DNA of 64,000 nucleotides from contig JAKSXM010000007.1 in NCBI GenBank assembly GCA_022575985.1, positions 39,372,501-39,436,500 of the forward strand. The letters are read 5' to 3'. Origin of the DNA: Anagrus nilaparvatae (lineage: Eukaryota > Arthropoda > Insecta > Hymenoptera > Mymaridae). Shown here one piece after another: positions 1 to 10,312 of this stretch (position 1 is the first letter of the stretch; every line of letters begins with the position of its first letter). A program made the translations under genes and the position numbers. Under the pieces are notes generated by a model that saw only the letters and a list, made by a program, of their open reading frames with translations, was not told the origin of the DNA and ran no database searches.

Positions 1-1471
1 TTCTTTTTAAACCATTTTATCAAGATTATATCTGATGTACCACCGGAAGTAAAAGTATCAAATTAAATATCACAGATTGATTAACGTATATTAAAAAAAA
101 AATATTTTATTTATTTAAACTCTAAAATTTGTATTCTTACTTAAACTCTAAATTTATATTATTTGGTAATAAAAAAAATTACCATTAATTGCTATCCTAT
201 TAAGCGTTACCCCTACTTAAATTCATAATAAGTAAAAAAAAATTTAACCAAATTCTCAACTAACATATTTTATTCTAAAAAAAAATATATCCTTTTGATT
301 TCTATGCAATTTTGACTAGTTTAATCAAATTTATGAGAGACCCAACGAATTTTCTATATTTATTTTTATTATTATTATTTTTTTTTTACTTTATTAAATT
401 TCAAAACCCAATTTCGTACAGGCCTTTATTGTCCCTACTATATACACTATTTCTGTATCCTATAAATATACACTTAATAAATCTCTAAAAAAAACTTCCA
501 CCTTACATACTTCCCTTTTTAAAACAAATATACTACTTATCTTTATTAAGCCCAACGTTATTAAAACATTTGGTTTTTTTTTTTTGTTTTATCCTTCCCA
601 CAAGCAAAATAAACAAACATGTAATTTATCTTATAAATTTCAGTATTTTAATGTTTCTTTAGATTTTCATTACTTTGCATACGAATGGTTAATAAAATCG
701 TTATTCTAAATATTTCATAATTAATAAAAAATTGATCAATTTATCCAAGTTTATTTCCTTAAAGATTCAATATTCAATTTTATATCCCAATCCTGAAATT
801 TATCACTAGCATATATTTTTCCCTTCAATAATGTTTCAATATTATGACTAAAAAAAAATATACTGATAAATATTGAATATATACTTTTATATATCACTAT
901 CTTACTTCTAATAACTGTTTCCCTAAATTAATATTAAATGTCTATAGAGTACCATCAAATTTTTATAAAAAACTCTAACTTTATAATCAATATTTCAAAA
1001 TTTAAATCCTTTTTCTTAATTTTACATAAAACTCTTAAAAAAAAATATTCTTAGATTCTTTTAGCACATAAAAATTTATTTTTAATTTTCAGCCAATCTC
1101 GATAAAAATTTATTTCCTTTTCAAAAAAAAATTACGTAACTTATATAAACATAAATTTACCAATTCTTATATTTTAACATCCCTTAACACTTTAATTCTG
1201 TATGATATTTTTTAAACCCCAAATTTAAATTATTATAATTCTCTCAAAAAAAAATATTATTAGAACACTTAAACTTCTAGAAAAAGCTTACTTATACTTA
1301 ATTTAAAATTTTTTTTTTTTTTTACTTTTTAATTTTTATTCTCTATAATGAGTTTCGCTTCTCCCCCCTTTTTTTTTTTTTTTACTTTAATAAAATTAAT
1401 TTTCTTTTCAATTTTCTGTGTTTACACTCTTGCAAAAAAAATTTCTTTTTCAGTTTATACATCGCTATACA
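1..1471. other. AT-rich non-coding stretch upstream of the JmjC gene
   Basis: No supportable coding frame is seen. The sequence is AT-rich, with runs of 7-10 A and long T/C runs on the plus strand, like the spacers up to about 18 kb. A pyrimidine run at about 1348-1384 could be a polypurine tract on the minus strand, but no TG-starting LTR follows it. A splice-acceptor-like C/T tract ending in CAG at 1451-1453 lies just before the JmjC start codon and suggests an upstream 5'-UTR exon somewhere here. Confidence 0.5.
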
Positions 1472-3404
1472 ATGGAACGACTATATAATGCTAACGAATT
1501 AGTAAAAATTTTACACAATCAATCCTTATCTAATCTACCTGCTTTTACTGGCCAGCTTCACGAATATTTTAAAAAATATTCCATTGTAGTTGTAAGTAAA
1601 AAAAAAATCAAAAAAAAAATTTTTCATTAATTTTTTTTTTTACTATTTTTATCACTCATTTTTCTTTTTCTAGCTTAAAAATTCATGTCAATCACGTCCC
1701 AAAATTCCCTTATTCGACTGGGCCAACCGTTTACCCCCCAAATTTTTTAGACGTGAGAGTTTTGCACCTGAATTTTTTCCTGACTATCAAATTCCCCCCT
1801 TTCGTGTTTTAGATACTTTTGATAATAAAAATCCTGGCTTAATTAAGAAAGATTTTTTATCTAAACTTAAACAATCACCAGCTGCTGAAATTCCTACTCT
1901 ATCTGATGTTCCCCAAATTATTGACCAATTTGCTTTAACAGGTCAATTTTGGGAAAACCTACGCGATCATAAGGACCCTTATGAAAATAATTACTATATT
2001 AATTTTACCCTACCTGATGGCACAAGTCACAATATTATTGAAACCTTTTTACCCCGTACTCCAGGTAAATATTTATTATTAAATTAATAACTACCATAAT
2101 TTTACGTATATTTTATTCTTATTATTATTATTTTTTTTTTTCTTTTTAGGACTCACTTTTCCTATGACTTACGCAAGCCCTCGAGGTTCCTGCACATCTT
2201 TGCACTTAGAATATGGCGAACTTTTTTCTGCCAATTATTTAATTCATGGCTTAAAATTATGGGCAGGTTTTCCCGCTTCGGCCCTTTGCGATTTCCTAGC
2301 AGGTATCAAGCCTTACAATTTATCTTATCCCGGATGTTTGTTTCGTAAGGTTACTTGTCGTACCAATTGCAAACCTCAGGGTTGCACTAAAAATTGTGAA
2401 AATAGAACCAAATTCTGTAGTATTGGACAACCTTGTGCATTTTGTAAATGCCGAGTAGCTCCCTTTCATGAAAGCTATATTTTTCCAACCATTGACTTTT
2501 TAAATAAACACCGAATTCCACGGTTTTACGTATTACAGGAACCAGGAGACCTAGTTCTTTTGAACTCTTCTACCCCTCACCTTGTGTTTAATTATTTGGA
2601 CAGTTCCGCCGGTATGTTATTGTCCATTTTCTATTTATTTCAATTCAATAAATTTCTAATTATATTTATTATTATTTTTTTTTTTCAGAGGCGGTAAATT
2701 TTCTTCCTGATAAATGTCTTGATTTATTAAAACAAGAATATACTTGTGAATGCACCGTAACTCTTCGTCATAAACTAGAAACCATCCCCCATTCTAAGGT
2801 ATTAAAACCCTTTTATTGTCCTTTTAAAAAATGTGATAATTATCCTGCTTTTAATGACAGAGTTCTTTACGAATACCATCTTCGTAAACATAAATCAGTT
2901 GCTAACCTTCATTCTTCAGTATCCGTGACTCTTTCTCCCCTTAATTATCAAAAAATAGAGCATTCTCCTATTTTAAATCCAATCGTGTCTGACTATAACT
3001 TTCCTACCCCAACAGTATCTGATCCTAATTTTACCAAAATATCTAATTCTATTTTAAATAATTTTGAGACTTCAATAAATTATAGTTCTCCCTCTATTAA
3101 TAAAATTACAACCTCAATATTATCTGAACATAATTATTTTCGTCACCTTTCGTCTCCTATTAATAATTCTACTAATTCTAACTCTAATAATCGCGTTGAT
3201 TCTTTTACTTGTCCCATTTGCAATACTACTTTACGATTTAATAAATCACTTAAAAAGCATATCCGAGATGTTCATCACAGACCTAATAATACTTGTCCTT
3301 ATTGCCCCAATAAAACCTATAAAAGCAAAGATGCCCTAAACCAACATTTCCGCTTAAAGCATAACTATTGGGTCAGCCGAGAAAAAGCAAAAAACACAAA
3401 TTAA
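1472..3404 (+). CDS. JmjC-domain protein with C-terminal C2H2 zinc fingers (4 coding exons)
   Basis: Exons 1472-1591, 1674-2064, 2150-2611 and 2689-3404 have GT donors, pyrimidine-rich AG acceptors and compatible phases (0, 1, 1). Together they give 562 codons plus a stop, with no internal stop. The JmjC-like core holds an HxE metal motif (His189, Glu191) and a second His at 314, followed by an 'AEAVNF'-type strand typical of JmjC hydroxylase/demethylase folds. A cysteine-rich insert of about eight Cys lies between them. Exon 4 adds three C2H2-like fingers (about 2812-2895, 3205-3280, 3286-3350), which suggests a sequence-targeted chromatin enzyme. JmjC proteins use Fe(II) and 2-oxoglutarate; the exact substrate cannot be read. 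An AATAAA signal lies at 3426-3431. It neighbours F-box genes and an antisense gypsy element. A non-catalytic JmjC protein is an alternative. Confidence 0.72.
1592..1673 (+). other. Intron 1 of JmjC gene
   Basis: GTAAGT donor directly after a phase-0 codon, then a T-rich tract ending in CTAG before the next open exon. Confidence 0.65.
2065..2149 (+). other. Intron 2 of JmjC gene
   Basis: GTAAAT donor after a single base of a glycine codon. A long T tract ends in TTTAG, and the reading frame resumes with the two missing bases (phase 1). Confidence 0.65.
2612..2688 (+). other. Intron 3 of JmjC gene
   Basis: GTATGT donor and a T-rich tract ending in TTCAG. The splice is phase 1 and restores the JmjC C-terminal motif. 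Confidence 0.65.
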
Positions 3405-4028
3405 AACTATTATATATATATTATAAATAAATATCCCTATTTTATTACTTATATTTATTTATTAATTTATTTCTACCTTATACCCTTTTTCTTTCTTTTT
3501 ATAATATTTTTATATTTTTTTTTTTTTATTTTAGAAGTTAAAAATAAATAAAACTTTTATAATAATAAAAATCTAATTCTTAATTTCCTTATTCAAAAGC
3601 ATGAAATAACATAATCTTTACTATACATTTCATTATTCATAATTTATCTCCTTTAAAAAAATTCACGCCTTTGAAACGAGAAATCAGAAAAAATATCATA
3701 TCTTATTTCAAACATATTACTTTATTAAAAAAAATTCTGTAGTATTACATTATAGTATCTAAAACAAAGTATGATTTTTATTTATATTTATTTATACTTA
3801 AAAAAAAAATATTATAATTCATTTATGTTAATTACAAATGAAATCTTTTTCTTTTATTCTTTTTTTTTTTAAACATTATATCAATTACAATTCAAATTCT
3901 TTTTGCTACATTATTTCAATACTTCATCAATTACAATATTATTATACTTCTTTTCTTTTTACAAAAATCTTTTTATTTTTAAAATTTTTTCTCAAAAAAA
4001 AATTTCTTGTTTTTATTTTCATTTCTCT
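3405..4028. other. AT-rich spacer
   Basis: Contains the AATAAA signal (3426-3431) after the JmjC stop codon. The rest is T/A-rich sequence with long homopolymer runs. No supportable gene is seen. Confidence 0.5.
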
Positions 4029-4745
4029 TTATGGCATAACTTGTACTACACTTATTTTTCTGCATAGTACTAATCTTGCTACCTCATTAGTGCCTCTATC
4101 ACACCATGCACACATAGTAACAGCCAAACCTGGTCTACTGACATGACATGGGCCAAAATCCGTATAAGTTTTTGTTCTATCCTTTAAAGTTTTCATTTCT
4201 CTAGCCATATTATCCATTTCTAATTTCAAAATATAATTATGATGTTTTAAAGCTTCAATTTCATTCCATAATTGTTGTTCTGCTCTAATTTTCTCTGCTC
4301 TAATTTGCTCTGCTCTAATTTGTTCTGCTCTAATTTGCTCTGCTCTAATTTGCTCTGCTATTATTACAGGTCCCTCTCTATTATCTTCTGCTCTTGTCAA
4401 ATTTACGGGATAAACTTCTGTCTCCTCTACTGGCTTTAATAATTCTTCCCAAACTAATTCTCTTGCCTCTTCTTGCCTTTCTCTTTTAATTTCTTTACTA
4501 GTTGAGGGTTGAGGGCTCATTTCCTTCTCTATTTCAACCACACTCGATTTCTCTTTTATCATCTCTTCTTTAATCGATTTTATTACGAATTTTCTATTAA
4601 CTTTATCTATTTTTCCCATTTTTTCTTTCTTTTTCTCTAATTCTGACTTCAATATATTAATCTTATACATTTTGGCAAGTTCTGATATATTTTTTACTGT
4701 TCTCATAATATTATTATTGCTACTTTTATATCTTTGTTTAAACAA
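4029..4745 (-). CDS. Coiled-coil ORF with tandem 5-residue repeats
   Basis: A 238-codon open frame of unrecognised family. The N-terminal half is highly charged (Lys/Glu-rich). The middle has about six 'AEQIR'-type pentapeptides encoded by a 15-bp tandem repeat, leading into a predicted coiled coil of roughly 40 residues. The C-terminal part has several Cys and one His that could bind zinc. It lies on the same strand as the gag-pol to its right and opposite to the flanking JmjC and F-box genes. It could be an accessory ORF of the retroelement, a fragment of a host gene, or a chance frame. The repeat and heptad character make a real protein more likely than chance, but function is unknown. Confidence 0.4.
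   Translation of the reverse strand: MFKQRYKSSNNNIMRTVKNISELAKMYKINILKSELEKKKEKMGKIDKVNRKFVIKSIKEEMIKEKSSVVEIEKEMSPQPSTSKEIKRERQEEARELVWEELLKPVEETEVYPVNLTRAEDNREGPVIIAEQIRAEQIRAEQIRAEQIRAEKIRAEQQLWNEIEALKHHNYILKLEMDNMAREMKTLKDRTKTYTDFGPCHVSRPGLAVTMCAWCDRGTNEVARLVLCRKISVVQVMP
4276..4358. repeat. 15-bp minisatellite, about 5-6 copies
   Basis: The unit TCTGCTCTAATTTGC recurs with single-base variants. It encodes the AEQIR repeats of the minus-strand ORF. Confidence 0.85.
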
Positions 4746-5397
4746 AAACTTATTTGTTTTTCGTTTTTTTTTTTTTTTAATTTTATTTACACCTCTGGGT
4801 TGCCTTAAAAAAAAAACGAGAAACTTTATTTACTAAATTAATTTTTTAATTATCCGCTATGTCATATAACTTCAAAATATACTGATTGATTCATTTATAA
4901 ATTATTCTCACTACCCCCTATTATGCTCCTAAGTTTGCATGCACACACACATATTCATATATATATGTATAAATATTATGATTTCCGAAAAGAAAGCTAA
5001 GAAGGGATAATTATTTTATTTTGTCCAGCGTCTTTATCTAAATTTATTTTCGAATCTTATTTCCTTTGTTCCCTGCGCTATACTTATTTGATGCCCAATA
5101 TCTTCATTACTTTTCAGTATTTCTAATAATAATCATAATAAGCATGTTTCATTATTATTATTTTTTATTAATTTCACACATCCTAATGCGTAGCATTTTA
5201 TTTCTGGCTTTCGTCATTACTGTTGCATTTAATTTTATAATAATTTTATTATATTTTAAATTCTACACTTGAAATATTTTGGATTTTTCTTGCGAAAGGA
5301 AAAAATATTTGGTAATTATTATACATTATATATATACAAATTTATCTTCATATAATAAAACATTTCTATAATTTTTTACTAGATAATTTTGAAGGCA
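4746..5397. other. Spacer before first F-box-like gene
   Basis: AT-rich, with (CA)n/(TA)n runs near 4930-4970. A T-rich tract ending in CTAG at 5378-5382 lies 15 nt before the F-box start and looks like a 5'-UTR intron acceptor. No gene is seen. Confidence 0.5.
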
Positions 5398-6744
5398 ATG
5401 GATCTCTTAAATGAAGATTGTCATTTAGCTATTTGGCAGTACTTAGATATTCGTGACAAAATGTCTTGGGCTGCAGTCAATCAAAAAAGTTTACACTTTG
5501 CAAAACTTGCTTGGAAACGAATACCTTGCTTAGAACTTTGTTTTGGTATTGGTCCTTGCACCACTGTTAATAATTTTATACTAAATATTGATTATATACC
5601 GTTGAATTCTTTAGCTAATCTATTTCGCTATTTGACTGAAACTTATACTGTACATGTCAATGTAAGTTTTTATGAATGTTATATTATACAGAATCATTTA
5701 TCTAAGCTATTGGAAATTGTTTTACAATTTTTTCCAAAAATGCATACTCTTATTTGTAACAATATTAATCTTAATACTAATCACGGTCGATTATTTTATT
5801 CTCATGCTTTATGTTTAGAAAGTCTTTCTTTCAATCGTATGACTCCTTTATTTTATGTTAATTTTGATAAATATTTATTAAATTTTCCTCTGTTAACCAG
5901 TTTACACTGCTCAAATTTACATTTACAAGGATTAAGTCCAATAAGTACTAAAACCTCTTTATGCTTGCCTACTTTACCCCTTCGTTTTAAAAAACTCACT
6001 GTTTACGGTGAACTTTGCCCCCCATTAAGTAAAGTTATCTCTTTCCCTGAAAATCTTTTTGAATTAAATATTAGCGCATTAGGTCCTGCTTTCCATGATC
6101 TTTCATTTAATTATGATTATATTATTAAAATGGAAAATTTAACTATATTGCGTATTCCATTTAGTTCCCTTACTGATGCTGAACTTATTACTATTTGCAA
6201 AAAAATTACACAGCTTGCCCGCCTTGATATTAGCGCTTGTTTTAACTTAAAAGCTGAAGGGCTTTCCAGCCTTTCTGAACTAACTAAATTGCGGTATCTA
6301 TCTGTTGCCTACTTATCCTTCGACTATGAATGTTTTATTGATCTTCCCCTTGAAGTATTAGATATTAGTTTTTCTAATATGCTAACTGTAAAACCTCTTG
6401 ATTTACTCATGCAGCTGCCCAATTTACAATATCTTATGTATGAGGCAGATTATGTTAGTTTACGCAAATATACTACCATCAATTTTGGTTATTTAGATTC
6501 AACCATGTTAATCTTCCAAAATTTTTTATCCACTCTTACTCGTCCTATTACATTTTATTTACAAACTGGTTTCCGTCTTACGTTAATGCGTAGATATAAT
6601 ATTCATGAATTTCCTAATTTACTTTTATGTGATTCCATGCACCCTGATACTCCAAGTTTTTTCTCCGAAGCCAACTATTATTATTCTACCTTGGACATTC
6701 CTCTCTCTATGTATCATGTATCCTCTGGAAGTGATTCCGAATAA
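5398..6744 (+). CDS. F-box/LRR-like protein, copy 1
   Basis: A 448-aa single coding exon from ATG at 5398 (an in-frame TTG at 5389 is less likely). The N-terminal 40 residues resemble an F-box ('LNEDCHLAIWQYLDIRDK'): a short helix, Leu-rich spacing and a Trp. It is followed by irregular leucine-rich repeats to about residue 330, including a 'LDISACFNL' unit like the cysteine-containing LRRs of FBXL proteins. The C-terminus is acidic and Ser-rich. F-box proteins act as substrate adaptors of SCF ubiquitin ligases; here that role is inferred from the fold only. The gene is a paralogue of 8103-9449, which has the same length, the same C-terminal 'CD..HP..P.FF' block and the same 5' architecture. 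AATAAA at 6955-6960. Confidence 0.68.
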   Translation: MDLLNEDCHLAIWQYLDIRDKMSWAAVNQKSLHFAKLAWKRIPCLELCFGIGPCTTVNNFILNIDYIPLNSLANLFRYLTETYTVHVNVSFYECYIIQNHLSKLLEIVLQFFPKMHTLICNNINLNTNHGRLFYSHALCLESLSFNRMTPLFYVNFDKYLLNFPLLTSLHCSNLHLQGLSPISTKTSLCLPTLPLRFKKLTVYGELCPPLSKVISFPENLFELNISALGPAFHDLSFNYDYIIKMENLTILRIPFSSLTDAELITICKKITQLARLDISACFNLKAEGLSSLSELTKLRYLSVAYLSFDYECFIDLPLEVLDISFSNMLTVKPLDLLMQLPNLQYLMYEADYVSLRKYTTINFGYLDSTMLIFQNFLSTLTRPITFYLQTGFRLTLMRRYNIHEFPNLLLCDSMHPDTPSFFSEANYYYSTLDIPLSMYHVSSGSDSE

Positions 6745-7990
6745 TAATAAAAAAAATGCAAGCTTCTTAATATTTTAATATTATTCATTTTTATTACTAC
6801 AATTTCTATGTATTATTTTTTTTATTTAAAATTTTGTATAAAATATTGTAAATACATGTATATATGTATCGAAACCAAACTTGAATATGTATCAAAACTA
6901 AACTTTAATATAAATGTATTAACCCTGCAGTAAATGCTACAAAAAATGTATAACAATAAAATTAATAATTTTTATTAATTTTCTATTTTTTATTTCATAT
7001 TTTAACTTTCATTTTTCCTTTTTCTCCCTTTCTCCTAAAATTAAGGATCTTTCTCCTTATTATAACCCATATCTGCTTTTTTTTAAAAAAAATATAATAA
7101 TGCTAATATTTAAAGCAACTTATTGATTCATTAGTATACCAACCAATATTAACTTATAGAAATATTTTCTATGTAAATTTTCATTCAAGGAAATACTTAA
7201 TCCTTCTTTCCTTAATTTTATTATTTTTAGCGCAAGGCTATCCTGACTTTAATGTACTTAAAGACATTTAAAAGTCATTTTCAACAAAAGTTATTGCCAG
7301 AAAAACCTTAAACAAAAAGGTTTTTGTTTTATTTTCATATCATCAAATAAAAATTTTATTGTTTCGTCTAATTCAGCATTAAATACTTCCCCAAAATTAC
7401 AGATAGAGATTTTTATTTTATGAGAGAAAAACTTGAGATCAAAAAAAAAAAACTATTGAATATATTTTGTAATAAATCTAGAGTAACAAAAAACAATCCT
7501 GATAAAAAAAATATTAAAAAAAAAACTCATTCCTATTCTCAAATTCTATATCATTCACTGCCGGATCCATCAATACATTATTCTTCGTATTTTGATAAAC
7601 TTTATATTACTATTATTATTATATTATTTTTATTTATTAATTTTTTTTTAACACATCAACTTGCATTTTTATTCACTTTATTCTAACTTCCACCATACAA
7701 TATTGATGATATCTGTTACATATGATTTCTTTGTTGTTTTTTTTTTTTTCTTTTCTCTCTCTCTTTTTTTTTTAATCCCTTATTTCTATCAAATCTGTAT
7801 TCCTGTCTTAAACTTAATTCATTCAATAATTTATTTTTAATCGAAGCACACAAATTAAAAAAAAAATATCTTCTTTGCTTATATACAATAGGAAAATATA
7901 TATAATATTCCTAAAAAATAAATATTCAAGGTATGTTATATTTATTATTATAATACTTAAATTCAAAAAAAAAAAAAAAAACTCTATCCC

Positions 7991-8029
<39 letters not shown>

Positions 8030-8102
8030 CTCAATTTTTCCTAATATGATTTACTTATATTATATTCTTTTTCTTTTAGGCTTTTTCAACCCTTAAATCA
8101 TC
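6745..8102. other. Spacer between the two F-box-like genes
   Basis: AT-rich with long A and T runs, including a ~29-nt T run just after 7990. The polyadenylation signal of copy 1 (6955-6960) lies at its left end. A T-rich tract ending in TTTTAG at 8074-8079 lies 23 nt before the copy 2 ATG and looks like a splice acceptor. No convincing gene is seen. Confidence 0.5.
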
Positions 8103-9449
8103 ATGGCGTTAGACTATTTACATATTGATATGTTTTATAACATTTGGATACATCTTGGTATATCCGAAAAATATTCTCTCTTTATGATGAATAGCTCCTT
8201 GCAGTCCTTGTGTATTGAAGCCTTTTCTCGAGATCGTCACCTAAATTTATTGTATGGCTCTCATTATCCTGGAAATCTTTCAACCAATCGAGTAAATCTT
8301 GACCGGATGTCCTTGGCCAGTTTGAAAAATCTTTTTGATTTAATGCCTAACATTGTAGATGTTAAATTTCACCTGGTATCTACTGACAACTTAGTTCTCC
8401 AAAATTATTTTTCTCAGGTATTAATTACAGTTTTAACTTATTACCCAGATTTAACAACACTATATTGTGATGACATCTTATTACTACGTCATCATTTGAC
8501 TTATTTCTTACCACTTTCTGCTTCTTTACAATTTTTACGTTTTAATATCATTTCTTATCAGTTTAAAGATGATATTCAAAATTTCCTTAGCCACTTTACT
8601 CATTTGAAATCACTTCAAATTAATCGTTTGCGCGTTCAAAGACGAACCCTTCAACGTGAATTATTTCCTATTTCTTTTCCAATTTTTTCTGCTAGTCTTT
8701 CACAATTCAAATTCTCTGGTATTTTACGAAATTATATTTCTGATTTTATCCAATATCCCTTTTCTATTCTCGAATTTTCCCTTTTTCCTACAACTTTCAT
8801 TCCTTTTCCTCTCAGTTCAGATAGTTTTTCTTGTCTCTCCTCTATGTTTAACCTTACAATCTTGAGTATTCCACATAGTGACATTAATGATCATCAATTA
8901 ACCTTAATTAGACAAAATGCTCCCAATATAACTTCTCTAAATGTAGGTGCTTGCTTCAATCTCACTGAAATTGGTTTCTGCCAATTTCCATTATTTATTA
9001 ATCTACAAAAACTCTCCGTGGCTTATTTATCTGTCTCTTATGTTATATTACTTGAGTTAAGAGTGCATACTTTAGATATTTCTCATAGTCATTATGAAAT
9101 TGTAAAACCTATCCATTTAATTCTGGGTATGCCTACATTACATTCATTAATGTATGATAATACTGGATGTGCTTGCCCACAGTGTTCTTTCTTACAACAC
9201 ACCCTTCTTGAACAAGATGCTGCAACTTTAAGGCTTAGTTGGGAAGCTTTAAATCGTTCCATACTCCTATTTGTCCAACAAGATGATTATTATTTATATC
9301 ATTTTGACTATGACTTGGGTTCTTTGCCTCGAGTAACTATTTGCGACTATACTCATCCTTCAGCACCTAAATTCTTTGTCGAATTATATATATATTATCG
9401 AAATTTATACCTTCGTACTCCCTCTAATTCCTCTTCCGATGAAAGCTAG
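8103..9449 (+). CDS. F-box/LRR-like protein, copy 2
   Basis: 448 aa from ATG at 8103, uninterrupted. It is collinear with and clearly homologous to copy 1: F-box-like N-terminus ('MFYNIWIHLGISEKY'), LRR core with 'LNVGACFNL' and 'LQKLSVAYLSVSY' matching the copy 1 units, and a Ser/Asp/Glu-rich tail. Similarity is strong only in the C-terminal half, so the duplication is old and both copies stayed open, which suggests both are or were under selection. Predicted role is a substrate receptor of a ubiquitin ligase (family knowledge). The target is unknown. Codon use is T-rich and G-poor, as in the rest of the 1-18 kb region. Confidence 0.68.
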   Translation: MALDYLHIDMFYNIWIHLGISEKYSLFMMNSSLQSLCIEAFSRDRHLNLLYGSHYPGNLSTNRVNLDRMSLASLKNLFDLMPNIVDVKFHLVSTDNLVLQNYFSQVLITVLTYYPDLTTLYCDDILLLRHHLTYFLPLSASLQFLRFNIISYQFKDDIQNFLSHFTHLKSLQINRLRVQRRTLQRELFPISFPIFSASLSQFKFSGILRNYISDFIQYPFSILEFSLFPTTFIPFPLSSDSFSCLSSMFNLTILSIPHSDINDHQLTLIRQNAPNITSLNVGACFNLTEIGFCQFPLFINLQKLSVAYLSVSYVILLELRVHTLDISHSHYEIVKPIHLILGMPTLHSLMYDNTGCACPQCSFLQHTLLEQDAATLRLSWEALNRSILLFVQQDDYYLYHFDYDLGSLPRVTICDYTHPSAPKFFVELYIYYRNLYLRTPSNSSSDES

Positions 9450-10312
9450 ACATTTTTCTTTTTCTCTTTTTCTTTCTTTTTTTTTTTTAAAACATTATTT
9501 TTTTTATTAAATCAATATTTATATTATTTTATTGCAATATTAATGTATCTTGAAACAATGTAATCAACAAATCATTAAATTTAATAAGAACAAAATCTAT
9601 TGTATTTACAAAACAATAATAAAAATCTATGTAATAAAAATCATACTTGTATTAAAAAAAAATTTTTTACGAAAAACTAACTTATATTTATTAATTATTA
9701 TTTTCCTGTACTCTAACATATTCATTTTATTTATCCATTCCATGTTCCCTTTTATATATGCTTTTATTTATTTATTTTGTAAATTATCCCTAAATAAGAT
9801 TTAAAAATCGGCCCTAAATATGGGATAAACTACCAATATTAGCTAACATTACTCTACTCAAATAAAACTTCTATTATTTTAATTTTATTTTAAATATTTA
9901 TTTATATATGTATAATACTTATATTTTATATTTTTAAAAAAAAATTTCGTTTCCTTAAGCTATTTCTTATATTTTTAATAGTATAATTTTATTATAATAA
10001 TATACTGCGTTTATCTCATCCATCCCTTTTTATTAAAATTTTTTTTTTTAAAAAAAAAATACTATATGTATAAGTTTTGTTCGTCTAAAAAAAGTATTGC
10101 GCTTTGCAACTTATGCCTATTTGCTATATATTGCGTACTCTATCGGAATAAATTATTATTTTATATGAGATTCTTTTTTTTTACACTCCTATATACTTTT
10201 TAAATATACTTTCATATTATTACCTTTATATTTTATAAAATTATATTTGTTCCATTATTTTTATAACTAAAAAAAAACTTAAATTAACAGAAATTTAATA
10301 AATTAATAAATA
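9450..10312. other. Spacer between F-box copy 2 and the end of pol
   Basis: 863 nt of AT-rich DNA between two convergent coding regions. No LTR-like TG...CA repeat matching the candidate 5' LTR at 18444-18910 and no polypurine tract is visible next to the pol stop. Confidence 0.5.

Noticed and set aside
1348..1384. Polypurine tract and 3' LTR of the OTU gypsy
   Set aside because: The following sequence lacks a TG start and does not resemble the candidate 5' LTR.
3838..4146. Plus-strand 102-codon ORF with hydrophobic stretches
   Set aside because: T-rich spacer translation (Phe/Leu-rich) overlapping the minus-strand coiled-coil ORF; no domain.
7420..8096. Two short plus-strand ORFs between the F-box genes
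   Set aside because: Encoded by homopolymer A and T runs; no conservation with the paralogous spacer.
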